This document shows positions 52,968 through 61,269 of a stretch of DNA of 64,000 nucleotides, piece by piece. The notes below the pieces were generated by a model. That model ran no database searches. It saw only the letters and a program-made list of their open reading frames with translations, and had not been told where the DNA came from. Position 1 is the first letter of the stretch, and the number at the start of each line of letters is the position of its first letter. The position numbers and the translations under genes were made by a program. Source of the DNA: Comamonadaceae bacterium UBA4962 (GTDB lineage Bacteria > Pseudomonadota > Gammaproteobacteria > Burkholderiales > Burkholderiaceae_C); assembly GCA_002397315.1 (NCBI GenBank), contig DHAE01000007.1:598842-662841 (forward strand). The letters are read 5' to 3'.

Positions 52968-53587
52968 GGCACCGCCCCCGCCAGCCGCACGGTCACGGGT
53001 GCGCCGCCTTCCGCCACCAGCAGCGGCCGCGCCACGGCCGGCGCCCCCACCGGCAGGCCCGCATGCCAGACGTTCAGCGTGTATTCGCCGGGCGGCACCT
53101 TGTCGATGCGGACGGCACCCGCGGCGTCGGCCTGCGCGTAATAGGGGGTCTCGACCACCAGGATCCATCCCACCATCTGGTCATGGATGTTGCAGCCCAG
53201 CAGCACCACGCCGGGCTGGTCGAAGAGCACGGGATTGGCGGGTGTGCCCGAATAGAGCTTGAGTTCGAACTTCTTCGCCGGGGAGAACGAGTAGACGTGG
53301 TGGCGCACCGTGTCGTGGTTCGGGAACTGCACTTGCGTGCCGGCCGTCACCACCAGCACTTCGGGCACGAAGCGCCGTTTTTCCTGGGCCACTTCGGCGC
53401 CCACCAGGGGCTTCACCTGCCGGCGCGCCTGGGCGGAATCCAGGAAGGCCACGGCGCCCGGCAGCGGCTTGCCCGCGCCATCCTGCACGGCGACCTGCAC
53501 CAGCGCCGCCCATGCGCCCGGCGCGGCCAGCGCCGCGAGCCCAAGGGCCGCGATCCGCGCGGCACGGTGCACACCTGTCTTCACCAT
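52964..53587 (-). CDS. periplasmic cupredoxin-like protein (methylamine-utilisation-type annotation)
   Basis: A 207-residue secreted protein with a signal peptide (cleavage after GAWA, about residue 28). The domain has a possible type 1 copper site: His96/His97 (DTVRHH), Cys132 (GCNIH), His135 and Met138, plus a C-terminal carboxypeptidase-regulatory-like strand region (GAVRIDKVPPGEYTLNVWHAG). Such proteins are often labelled methylamine utilisation proteins without proof. The start is supported by GGAAG five bases before ATG. It is translationally coupled to a membrane c-di-GMP protein, suggesting a sensor-partner role in the periplasm. Confidence 0.85.
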   Translation of the reverse strand: MVKTGVHRAARIAALGLAALAAPGAWAALVQVAVQDGAGKPLPGAVAFLDSAQARRQVKPLVGAEVAQEKRRFVPEVLVVTAGTQVQFPNHDTVRHHVYSFSPAKKFELKLYSGTPANPVLFDQPGVVLLGCNIHDQMVGWILVVETPYYAQADAAGAVRIDKVPPGEYTLNVWHAGLPVGAPAVARPLLVAEGGAPVTVRLAGAVP

Positions 53588-53608
53588 GTCAACTTCCAAG
53601 GCGTAAAT

Positions 53609-53618
53609 GTAACGTTAC
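53609..53618 (-). promoter_or_regulatory. 10-base palindrome upstream of the cupredoxin-like gene
   Basis: GTAACGTTAC is a perfect palindrome 22 bases before the start codon, close enough to overlap a promoter or ribosome-binding region. The binding protein is unknown. Confidence 0.3.
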
Positions 53619-53674
53619 CGCCGTCCCTGGCGTGGCGTCCGGGACTCTGGCAGGATGGGAGGCATCTCGATGAA

Positions 53675-53693
53675 AGCTATCAAATCAATAGCT
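53675..53693. repeat. AGCTAT-7-ATAGCT inverted repeat
   Basis: Perfect six-base arms with an AT-rich seven-base loop in the 288-base region between the divergent cupredoxin and chemoreceptor genes. I recall GATAGCT-type motifs recurring between genes of Comamonadaceae; this is unverified. Confidence 0.35.
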
Positions 53694-53875
53694 CGAAGAG
53701 ACGGCACTGGACGGTGCCGCACGGTTCGCCGCTTTTCTCCATGCCATGCCCCAGGGCGGAGCATGCCAGCGAAGCGCATTGCGTGCACCACCTATTTGTA
53801 ACAACAACAAAGGCTTCATTGGCACCGATCTTGCAGTGGCCGCTGCACGACGGGCCCGTGGCCCGGGAAGACACC

Positions 53876-55507
53876 ATGCAAGCCGCCACCCTTTTCAGCT
53901 CCCTCTCCATTTCCCGCCGCCTCTTCCTCGGCTTCGGCTGCATGCTGGCGCTCGTGATCGCCGTCGCGGCGCTCGGGCATCTGTCGGTGTCCGGCATGAA
54001 CCGGCAGATGCAGCAGATCACCGGCATCGGTGCCGAGAAGGCGCGGCTGGCCAACGACATGCTGCAGACCGTGAGCGCCACCGGCCTGCACGCGCGCTCG
54101 GCCGCCATGCTGGGCGACATCGACCCGCGCAATGCCGAAGACCAGGCCCGCAAGGCCGCCGCCATCCTGCAACGCTACGGCAAGCAGGAATCCGAACTGG
54201 CCGCCCTGCTGGAATCCAGCGGTGCCACGCCCGAAGAACGCCGGCTGGTGGCCGAGGCCCAGGCCGAGGCGCGCAAGACCCGGCCGGAACTCGAAGGCGC
54301 GCTCAAGCTGGTCACTGACGGCGACACGGTGAGCGCCACGCTCGGCCTCATGACCCGGGTGGCGCCGCCCGAGGCGGTCTGGCGCGACAAGCTCGCGCAA
54401 CTCGTCGAGCTGCAGAACACGCTCAACACCGAAGCCGCGGCGGCCGCGGGCCGCACCCAGAGCCGCTCGCGCATGACCGGCGGTGCGCTGGTGGCACTGG
54501 CCATCGCACTGGGCGTGCTCATCGCGTGGCGCACCACGGCGAGCATCACGCAGCCGATCGGCCGCGCCGTCGTGGTGGCCGAGCGCATCGCGCGCGGCGA
54601 CCTCACCTCCGCGGTCGAGGTGCGCATCCACGACGAGACGGGCCGGCTGCTGGAGGCGATCGCCGCCATGCAGGCGCAGCTGCGCGATCTGGTCGGGCAC
54701 ATCGGCACCACGGCCGACTCCATCCTGCTGGCCAGTTCGGAGGTGGCCTCCGGCAACCTCGACCTGAGCCACCGCACCGAGCAGACCTCCAGCAACCTGC
54801 AGGAAGCCGCCTCCGCGCTGGCGGACCTCACGCAGACCGTCCACCAGGGCGCCGATGCGGCGCGCCAGGCCAACCAGATGACGGCCTCGGCCGCGCAGGT
54901 CGCCGCCCGCAGCGGCGACGTGGTGTCGCAGGTGGTGCAGACCATGGACGTGATCAGCACCAGCTCGCGGAAGATCGCCGACATCATCGGCGTGATCGAC
55001 GGCATTGCCTTCCAGACCAACATCCTGGCGCTGAACGCGGCCGTGGAAGCCGCCCGCGCGGGCGAGCAGGGACGCGGTTTCGCCGTCGTGGCCGGCGAGG
55101 TGCGCGCGCTCGCCGGGCGCAGCGCCGAGGCCTCGCGCGAGATCCGGTCGCTCATCCTCGCGAGCGCCGGGCAGGTGCAGGAGGGCACCACCCTCGTCGC
55201 CGAGGCCGGCGCCACCATCGGCGAACTCGTGCAGTCGGTGCAGCGGGTGTCGGCCATCATGGGGGAGATCACCACGGCGGCGCACGAGCAGAGCGACCGC
55301 ATCGGGCAGGTGAGCCAGTCGGTGAATGCGCTCGAAACCATGACGCAGCAGAACGCGGCCCTGGTGGAGGAAAGCAGCGCCGCGGCCGGCAGCCTGCGCG
55401 AACAGGCCGGCCGCCTGACGGAGATGGTGGGCGCCTTCCGCCTGCAGCGCGATGCCGCGGGCAACGCGCCGGCAGCCGTTATGGCGACGCCGGCCCTGCC
55501 GGGCTGA
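53876..55507 (+). CDS. methyl-accepting chemotaxis protein
   Basis: Chemoreceptor of 543 residues. TM1 (about 15-38), a periplasmic four-helix-bundle sensor (about 40-190), TM2 (about 192-212), HAMP (about 213-265) and a cytoplasmic signalling domain with the tip DGIAFQTNILALNAAVEAARAGEQGRGFAVVAGEV. No MetQ-like or other binding protein is adjacent. The start MQAATLFSSLSISRRLFLGFG is preceded by a weak GGGAAG. The last 29 bases overlap the convergent Crp-family gene. The ligand is unknown. Confidence 0.94.
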   Translation: MQAATLFSSLSISRRLFLGFGCMLALVIAVAALGHLSVSGMNRQMQQITGIGAEKARLANDMLQTVSATGLHARSAAMLGDIDPRNAEDQARKAAAILQRYGKQESELAALLESSGATPEERRLVAEAQAEARKTRPELEGALKLVTDGDTVSATLGLMTRVAPPEAVWRDKLAQLVELQNTLNTEAAAAAGRTQSRSRMTGGALVALAIALGVLIAWRTTASITQPIGRAVVVAERIARGDLTSAVEVRIHDETGRLLEAIAAMQAQLRDLVGHIGTTADSILLASSEVASGNLDLSHRTEQTSSNLQEAASALADLTQTVHQGADAARQANQMTASAAQVAARSGDVVSQVVQTMDVISTSSRKIADIIGVIDGIAFQTNILALNAAVEAARAGEQGRGFAVVAGEVRALAGRSAEASREIRSLILASAGQVQEGTTLVAEAGATIGELVQSVQRVSAIMGEITTAAHEQSDRIGQVSQSVNALETMTQQNAALVEESSAAAGSLREQAGRLTEMVGAFRLQRDAAGNAPAAVMATPALPG

Positions 55508-56366
55508 GCGTGCGGCCGGCGGCCCGTCGCCCCGCCGCGCGGCGCGGGCCGGCCGGGGGCTCCGCCGCGGCGCGGCCGGCGGGCGGCGCCGAGCGGCCTG
55601 ACGCGTTCCTGCGCCCGCTCTCGTGGCGCCCGCCTGCGCCCTCGGTCTCGCACCCGCTGACGAACACGCTGTCGCGCAGCGCGGGCAGGTCCAGCACCCG
55701 CAGCCCGCCGTATTCGACCCGGATCGCGCCCTGCGCCTGCAGCGCGGCCAGCGCCTCGTTCACGCGCTGGCGCGACAGCCCCACCAGGTAGCCCAGCTCC
55801 TGCTGGGTGATGCGCAGCACGTGGCCCACTCCCGGATAGAGCAGCGGGTTGAAGAGCGCCGCCAGCCCCCGCGCCACGCGCGCGTCCGGGCTGCCCAGGC
55901 GATCGATCTCGCGCGCGGCGATGAACTGGCCGAGCCGCTCGTTGAGCTGCTGCATCACGAAGCGGTTGAACCCGAGCGAGTGGTCCAGCAGCCAGTGGAA
56001 GGTGTCGATCGGCAGCCCCGCCACCACGCTGCGGCGCAGCGCCTGGATGTCGTAGCGGTAGGGCTCGCGCTTCACGGCCGTGCCCTCGCCGAACCAGCCG
56101 CCCGGCGGCACGCCCGCGAAGGTCATCGTCTGCCCGCGGGCGTTGTCCGTGCTCATCTTGAGCAGCCCTTCGACCACGCCGAACCAGTAGGTCACCGGCC
56201 GGCCGCGCCGGCACACGAAATCGCCGACCTGGGCATCGCCCACCACCAGCGCTTCCATGGCCCGGCCGCGCTCGTCGGGCGCGAGCGCGGCCAGCCAGGG
56301 GATTCCCTGCAGCTCGGCCGGCGTGGGATGCCGGCGGCGCTGGTGGAGCGAGAGTTCTTCGGACAT
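55479..56366 (-). CDS. Crp/Fnr-family transcriptional regulator with long C-terminal tail
   Basis: A 295-residue regulator: a cyclic-nucleotide-binding-like beta-roll (about 20-135, with GDFVCRRGRPVTYWFGVVEG and GGWFGEGT) followed by a Crp-type HTH (ITQQELGYLVGLSRQRVNEALAALQ, about 185-210). The last roughly 55 residues are an Ala/Gly/Arg/Pro-rich, probably disordered tail that overlaps the end of the convergent chemoreceptor gene. No cysteine cluster for an Fnr-type iron-sulfur centre is visible. The start MSEELSLHQRRR was chosen; the longer frame would run into the cysK promoter. The ligand is unknown. Confidence 0.88.
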   Translation of the reverse strand: MSEELSLHQRRRHPTPAELQGIPWLAALAPDERGRAMEALVVGDAQVGDFVCRRGRPVTYWFGVVEGLLKMSTDNARGQTMTFAGVPPGGWFGEGTAVKREPYRYDIQALRRSVVAGLPIDTFHWLLDHSLGFNRFVMQQLNERLGQFIAAREIDRLGSPDARVARGLAALFNPLLYPGVGHVLRITQQELGYLVGLSRQRVNEALAALQAQGAIRVEYGGLRVLDLPALRDSVFVSGCETEGAGGRHESGRRNASGRSAPPAGRAAAEPPAGPRRAAGRRAAGRTLSPAGPASP

Positions 56367-56518
56367 GCGCCACAGGATGGGGGAAACCCGGCCTTTGGTG
56401 AAGGGGGAAACCACGGGGCGGCGGCATATCCATATGCGCGGCGTGTCGTTGGAGTGGTCCACAATGGTCCGTTCCCGTTCCCCTCCGGAACCTTCTTTCC
56501 TGTAAGGAGACGCCAGCC

Positions 56519-57436
56519 ATGAAATTCGACAGCATCCTGCAATCCATCGGCAACACGCCCCACGTGCGCATCAACCGCCTGTTCGGCGCGGGGGCGAATG
56601 TCTGGGTCAAGTCCGAGCGCGGCAACCCCGGCGGCTCCATCAAGGACCGCATCGCGCTGGCCATGGTGGAGGATGCCGAGCGCTCCGGCGCGCTGCAGCC
56701 GGGCGGCACCATCATCGAGCCCACCTCGGGCAACACCGGCATCGGCCTCGCGCTGGTCGCCGCCGTGAAGGGCTACCGGCTGATCCTCGTGATGCCCGAG
56801 AGCATGAGCATCGAGCGCCGCCGCCTGATGCTCGCCTACGGCGCGCAGTTCGACCTCACGCCGCGCGAGAAGGGCATGAAGGGCGCCATCGCCCGTGCCG
56901 AGGAACTGGCCGCGCAGACGCCGGGCGCCTGGGTGCCGCAGCAGTTCGAGAACCCCGCCAACGTCGATGTGCACGTGCGCACCACGGCCCAGGAGATCCT
57001 GGCCGATTTCCCCGAAGGGTTCGATGCGCTCATCACCGGCGTGGGCACGGGCGGCCACATCACCGGCGTGGCGCGGGTGCTGAAGGCGAAGTTCCCGCAG
57101 CTCAAGGTGTTCGCCGTGGAGCCGGTGGCCTCGCCCGTGATCTCGGGCGGCCAGCCCGGTCCCCATCCGATCCAGGGTATCGGCGCGGGCTTCATCCCGA
57201 AGAACCTCGACACCAGCCTGCTCGACGGCGTGGTCCAGGTCGATGCCGAGCCGGCCCGCGAGTACGCCCGGCGTGCCGCGCGCGAGGAGGGGCTGCTGGT
57301 CGGCATTTCGTCGGGCGCCACGCTCGCGGCGATCGCCCAGAAGCTGCCCGAGCTGCCGCAGGGCGCGCGGGTGCTGGGCTTCAACTACGACACGGGCGAG
57401 CGCTATCTGTCGGTGGAAGGATTTCTTCCCGGGTGA
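56519..57436 (+). CDS. cysK: cysteine synthase A (O-acetylserine sulfhydrylase)
   Basis: PLP enzyme that makes cysteine from O-acetylserine and sulfide. The 305-residue protein has the PLP lysine in PGGSIKDR (Lys42), the substrate loop TSGNTGIGLA, the phosphate-binding GTGGHITG and the closing SGGQPGPHPIQGIGAGFIPKNLD, which favours CysK over CysM. AAGGAGA (56504-56510) is an optimal ribosome site eight bases before ATG. CysE, its substrate supplier, is at 13.6-14.6 kb. The Crp-family gene is divergent and shares the upstream region. Confidence 0.95.
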   Translation: MKFDSILQSIGNTPHVRINRLFGAGANVWVKSERGNPGGSIKDRIALAMVEDAERSGALQPGGTIIEPTSGNTGIGLALVAAVKGYRLILVMPESMSIERRRLMLAYGAQFDLTPREKGMKGAIARAEELAAQTPGAWVPQQFENPANVDVHVRTTAQEILADFPEGFDALITGVGTGGHITGVARVLKAKFPQLKVFAVEPVASPVISGGQPGPHPIQGIGAGFIPKNLDTSLLDGVVQVDAEPAREYARRAAREEGLLVGISSGATLAAIAQKLPELPQGARVLGFNYDTGERYLSVEGFLPG

Positions 57437-57445
57437 GGGGAACAA

Positions 57446-57594
57446 CCCCCTGAGGCGCTGCGCGCCTTCCCCCTTCTCTCGCCGTGCTGCGCACGGCGGG
57501 AAGGGGAACGACGCCGGTGGCCGGGCGGAGCCCGTTCCACGGCGTCCGCTGGCGTGGCCTGCTCCGCGGCCTCTTGAAGGGTGACGCCGCGTCA
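57446..57594. repeat. multi-hairpin intergenic element downstream of cysK
   Basis: In the 382-base gap 57437-57818 several stem-loops follow each other: GGCGC-tgc-GCGCC (57454-57466); CCCCTT...AAGGGG enclosing CGCCGTGC-tgc-GCACGGCG (57470-57506); GACGCCG...CACGGCGTC enclosing CGGGC-gga-GCCCG (57510-57546); and TGACGC-c-GCGTCA (57582-57594). The organisation looks like a non-coding repeat or structured RNA, possibly also terminating cysK. I recall similar text in intergenic regions of related genera, but cannot verify copy number. The rest of the gap (57595-57818) shows nothing else supportable. Confidence 0.55.
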
Positions 57595-57818
57595 ACTCCC
57601 GGGCGCCGCAATCAATGGCAACTGCTGCCACGACTCCCTCTGCAGAGCGACCGTCACCGGATTTCACCGCACAACGCTCCCGCTGCTGCGCGTTCCAGGA
57701 CTGCACACGCGGTCGGCCCGCAGTCCTACAGCACGGCCGTGCAGGGGTCGGAACAATCGGTTCAACCCTGCGCCGCGGCCCTCGGCCCACCCGCCATGGC
57801 TGCGGTGCTCATCTACCG

Positions 57819-58598
57819 ATGGCATCCATGGCTACCCACGCAGAATCTCCCTCGCCCGTCGCGTTCAAGGTGCTCACCGTGAACGTGCACAAGGGCTTCA
57901 CCTCCTTCAACCGCCGCTTCATGCTCCATGAGCTGCGCGAGGCCGTGCGCGGCGTGTCGGCGGATCTGGTGTTCCTGCAGGAGGTGCTGGGTACGCACCA
58001 GCGCCACGCCCACCGCGTGGCCAACTTCCCGCAGGAGCCGCACTACGAATTCCTGGCCGACACGATCTGGGGCCAGTACGCCTATGGCCGCAATGCGGTG
58101 TACGACAACGGCCACCACGGCAATGCGCTGCTCTCCAAGTTCCCCATCGTCCATTACGAGAACCACGACATTTCGGTGAGCGGCCCGGAGCGCCGCGGCA
58201 TGCTGCATTGCGTGCTGCAGCCGCCGGGGCACGACCGCCAGGTGCATGCGATCTGCGTGCATCTGGGGCTGCAGGAAGCCCACCGGCAGCGCCAGTTGCG
58301 GCGCGTGTGCGATCTGGTCAACACCTTCCCCACCGGAGAGCCGGTGATCGTGGCCGGCGACTTCAACGACTGGCGCGGCCGCGCGCACGACGTGCTGCGC
58401 GACGGCGCGGGGCTGCACGAGGTGTTCGTGCATGCGGGCGGGCGCGCCGTGCGCACCTTCCCGGCCTCGATGCCGCTGCTCGCGCTCGATCGCATCTACG
58501 TGCGCGACGCCTCGGTGCACGCACCCGTGGTGCTGCCGCGCAAACCCTGGCACAAGCTGTCGGACCATGCGCCGCTGGCTGCGGAGATCTCGCTGTGA
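57819..58598 (+). CDS. ybhP: endonuclease/exonuclease/phosphatase family protein (YbhP-like)
   Basis: A 259-residue EEP-fold protein. Conserved metal and catalytic positions are visible: VNVHKGF at the start, FLQEVLGTH (metal-binding Glu), HLGLQEAHR, AGDFNDW (catalytic Asp/Asn) and LSDHAPLAAEI (terminal Asp-His). The start is either ATG at 57819 or the one nine bases later; longer frames are not family-like. Its stop overlaps the GTG of clsB, giving the E. coli-like ybhP-clsB(ybhO)-ybhN order. Its substrate is not proven; a lipid or nucleic-acid phosphodiester is possible. Confidence 0.85.
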   Translation: MASMATHAESPSPVAFKVLTVNVHKGFTSFNRRFMLHELREAVRGVSADLVFLQEVLGTHQRHAHRVANFPQEPHYEFLADTIWGQYAYGRNAVYDNGHHGNALLSKFPIVHYENHDISVSGPERRGMLHCVLQPPGHDRQVHAICVHLGLQEAHRQRQLRRVCDLVNTFPTGEPVIVAGDFNDWRGRAHDVLRDGAGLHEVFVHAGGRAVRTFPASMPLLALDRIYVRDASVHAPVVLPRKPWHKLSDHAPLAAEISL

Positions 58599-59995
58599 AA
58601 CGGGCTGGCCGCTCCTCGCGCTGGGTGCCGGGCAACCGCTTCGAGTTGCTGGAAAACGGCGAGGCGTTCTTCCCGCGCGTGTTCGAGGCGATCGCCGCGG
58701 CGAAGCGCGAAGTGCTGCTGGAGACCTTCATCCTGTTCGACGACAAGATCGGGCAGGGCCTGCACGCGGCACTGCTGCAGGCCGCGCGCAACGGCGCCGA
58801 GGTGCACGTGCTGGTGGACGGCTTCGGCTCGCCCGATCTGTCCGAATCCTTCATCGGCCCGCTCGTGGCCGCGGGCGTGCGCTTCCGCATCTTCGATCCG
58901 GGCGGGGTGCGCATCTTCGGCCAGCGGCTGAACGTGCTGCGCCGCATGCACCGCAAGATCGTCGTGGTCGACGGCGAAACCGGCTTCATCGGCGGCATCA
59001 ACTATTCGGCCGACCACGTGGCGGATTTCGGTCCCGAAGCCAAGCAGGACTATTCCGTCGAGGTGCACGGCCCCATCGTGGCGCAGATGCGCGCCTTTGC
59101 ACGCAGCGTGATCGACAAGGGCGAGCGCAAGGAGGGGCGGCGCGCGAACCCCAAGGCCACCGCCAGCGCCGAGCCCGAAAACGAAGCCGGTACCGCACAG
59201 GCCGGGGGCAAGGCGCCCACCCCGCTGCCGGCCGGCAAATCCCGAAGTGGCCCCCGGGCCGCCGCCGAGCACCGCTGGTGGCCGTTCGGTGCGCGCGCCG
59301 CCGTGGAGCGGCACCCCGTGGCCGGCGACGCGGACGCGATCTTCGTCACGCGCGACAACCATGCCCACACCAACGACATCGAGCGCCATTACCGCGTCGC
59401 GTTGCGCGCGGCCCGCGAACGCGTGGTGATCGCCAATGCGTACTTCTTCCCGGGCTACCGCTTCATCCGCGAGATGCGCCGCGCCGCGCGCCGCGGCGTC
59501 GACGTGCGCCTGATCCTGCAGGGCCAGCCCGACATGCCGATCGTGCGCGTGGCCGCGAGCATGCTCTACGACCACCTCATCCGCGGCGGCGTGCGCATCT
59601 ACGAGTACTGCGACCGGCCCCTGCACGGCAAGGTCGCGCTGGTGGACGATGCCTGGTCCACGGTGGGATCGAGCAACCTCGACCCGCTGAGCCTGTCGCT
59701 GAACCTGGAAGCGAACGTCGTGATCCGCGACCGGGAATTCAACGCCACGCTGCACGGGCGCCTCGCGCACCTGATGGAGCACAGCTGCAAGCAGGTGGAG
59801 CCCACGCCGCCGGGCCGCTGGGACGGGCTGCGCCTGCTGCGCAGCTACTGCCTGTTCCACCTGATGCGCTGGTTCCCCACCTGGGCCGGATGGCTGCCGC
59901 GCCACGAGCCCGAGATCTCGCTGGTGCAGCCCGATGCCCACACTGCCTCCGCCGTGCACGGAGGCGACCACGGCCACCGGCCGTCCACCACCTGA
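58595..59995 (+). CDS. clsB: cardiolipin synthase B
   Basis: Phospholipase-D-type enzyme that forms cardiolipin at the inner membrane. The 466-residue protein has both HKD motifs: HRKIVVVD (His119, Lys121, Asp126) and HGKVALVD (His344, Lys346, Asp351), each followed by GxxNxD/SSNLD. Between the two halves there is a roughly 60-residue Lys/Ala/Pro-rich insert (about 175-235), probably disordered. There are no N-terminal membrane helices, as expected for ClsB. The GTG start overlaps the upstream stop (GTGA). Confidence 0.92.
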   Translation: MKRAGRSSRWVPGNRFELLENGEAFFPRVFEAIAAAKREVLLETFILFDDKIGQGLHAALLQAARNGAEVHVLVDGFGSPDLSESFIGPLVAAGVRFRIFDPGGVRIFGQRLNVLRRMHRKIVVVDGETGFIGGINYSADHVADFGPEAKQDYSVEVHGPIVAQMRAFARSVIDKGERKEGRRANPKATASAEPENEAGTAQAGGKAPTPLPAGKSRSGPRAAAEHRWWPFGARAAVERHPVAGDADAIFVTRDNHAHTNDIERHYRVALRAARERVVIANAYFFPGYRFIREMRRAARRGVDVRLILQGQPDMPIVRVAASMLYDHLIRGGVRIYEYCDRPLHGKVALVDDAWSTVGSSNLDPLSLSLNLEANVVIRDREFNATLHGRLAHLMEHSCKQVEPTPPGRWDGLRLLRSYCLFHLMRWFPTWAGWLPRHEPEISLVQPDAHTASAVHGGDHGHRPSTT

Positions 59996-60022
59996 GCGCG
60001 CGGCGCCCGATCGGTTCACTTC

Positions 60023-61126
60023 ATGCCACCGGCCTCGCCTTCGCCCGCCCTGCCCCAGGACCCTGCCGACGGCGCGGGCCGCTCGGACGAAAAGAAGCAC
60101 CAGAGCCGGTGGCAGCGCCTGCGCTCGCAGCGCTGGTGGCCCTGGGCCATGACGCTGGTGACGGGCGCGTTCGTCGTCTTCGTCATCACCCTGCTGGTGC
60201 GCCAGGCGCGCAACGTGGACTGGGGCGCGGTATGGGAATCCTTCCTCGCGCTGCCCACGCCCACGCTGCTGACGGCCGCCGCGCTGGCGCTCGCCAGCCA
60301 CGGCCTCTACAGCACCTTCGATCTGTTCGGCCGGTACTTCACGCGGCACGGCCTGTCCGTGGGCCGCACGATCGGCATCACGCTCATCGCCTACCCGTTC
60401 ACGCTGAACCTCGGATCGATCATCGGCGGGGTGTCGGTGCGCTATCGGCTCTACTCCCGGCAGGGCGTGTCCGTGGGCGCGATCGGCCAGGTGATCGGGC
60501 AGAGCATCGTCACCAACTGGCTGGGCTACTTTGTGCTGGCGGGCGCGGTCTTCTGGATCTGGTCGCCGAAGCTGCCGGAGGGCTGGCACGTGGGGCCGCA
60601 GGAACTGCGCTGGGCCGGCACCGCGCTGGCCGCGCTCACGGTGGCCTACGTCGTCGCCTGCGCCGTGCGGCGCGGCCGGCCGATCGCCTGGCGCGGGCAC
60701 GACTTTCCTCTGCCGGACTGGCGCGTGGCGCTGCTGCAGGTGGCGGTGTCGACGGTGAACTGGGCGATCATGGGCGCCGCCGTGTGGGTGCTGGCGGGGC
60801 GCGACACGCCGTATGCGGCCGCGCTCGCCACGGTGCTGCTGGGCGCCGTCGCCGGGCTGGTGTCGCGCATTCCGGCCGGGCTGGGCGTGCTCGAGGCCGT
60901 GGGCACGGCCGTGCTCTCCGCGTACATCCCCACCTCCCAGGCGCTGGCCGCCGTGCTGGCCTACCGGGCACTCTACTTCTTCGCGCCGCTGGTGCTCGCC
61001 GCCCTGGCGTTCGGCGCGGTGGAATGGTTCGGGCGCGGTGCGCCGCCGAAGGCGGAGGCAGAGACGGAAGACGGCGGCCCGGCCGGCAAGCCTGCCGCCA
61101 AAGCCATCGGCAAAGCCCCCGCCTGA
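60023..61126 (+). CDS. ybhN: YbhN-family (UPF0104) membrane protein, LPG-synthase-like TM domain
   Basis: A 367-residue integral membrane protein with about eight membrane segments. The segment FTLNLGSIIGGVSVRYRLYSRQGVS and SRIPAGLGVLEAVGTAVLSAY are typical of the lysylphosphatidylglycerol-synthase flippase-like family (YbhN/UPF0104). It is third in the ybhP-clsB-ybhN group, 27 bases after clsB, so it probably acts with cardiolipin metabolism or lipid flipping; this is inferred. The N-terminal 30 residues and the C-terminal Ala/Lys-rich tail are hydrophilic. Confidence 0.88.
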   Translation: MPPASPSPALPQDPADGAGRSDEKKHQSRWQRLRSQRWWPWAMTLVTGAFVVFVITLLVRQARNVDWGAVWESFLALPTPTLLTAAALALASHGLYSTFDLFGRYFTRHGLSVGRTIGITLIAYPFTLNLGSIIGGVSVRYRLYSRQGVSVGAIGQVIGQSIVTNWLGYFVLAGAVFWIWSPKLPEGWHVGPQELRWAGTALAALTVAYVVACAVRRGRPIAWRGHDFPLPDWRVALLQVAVSTVNWAIMGAAVWVLAGRDTPYAAALATVLLGAVAGLVSRIPAGLGVLEAVGTAVLSAYIPTSQALAAVLAYRALYFFAPLVLAALAFGAVEWFGRGAPPKAEAETEDGGPAGKPAAKAIGKAPA

Positions 61127-61190
61127 CCGAAGACGCCGCCGCCGGCTGAGCGGCCCGCCCTGCCCCTCGGTCCGCCTTTGCGCGGGCAGA

Positions 61191-61220
61191 TGAACACATT
61201 TCCGCGCGCAGGCGTATGAT
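61191..61220 (+). promoter_or_regulatory. candidate promoter of the FAD-dependent oxidoreductase gene
   Basis: TGAACA (61191-61196) and TATGAT (61215-61220) with an 18-base spacer, 50 bases before the ATG. The -10 matches five of six consensus positions; the -35 matches four. Confidence 0.4.
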
Positions 61221-61269
61221 TTCGGGCCTTTTTCCATGCACCGCCCGATGACCACGGGCCGCACGCCCC

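Noticed and set aside
53800..53835. Possible sigma-28 promoter of the chemoreceptor gene
   Set aside because: CAAA and ACCGATCT partly resemble the elements, but the spacer is 12 instead of 15 bases and the -10 matches only five of eight.
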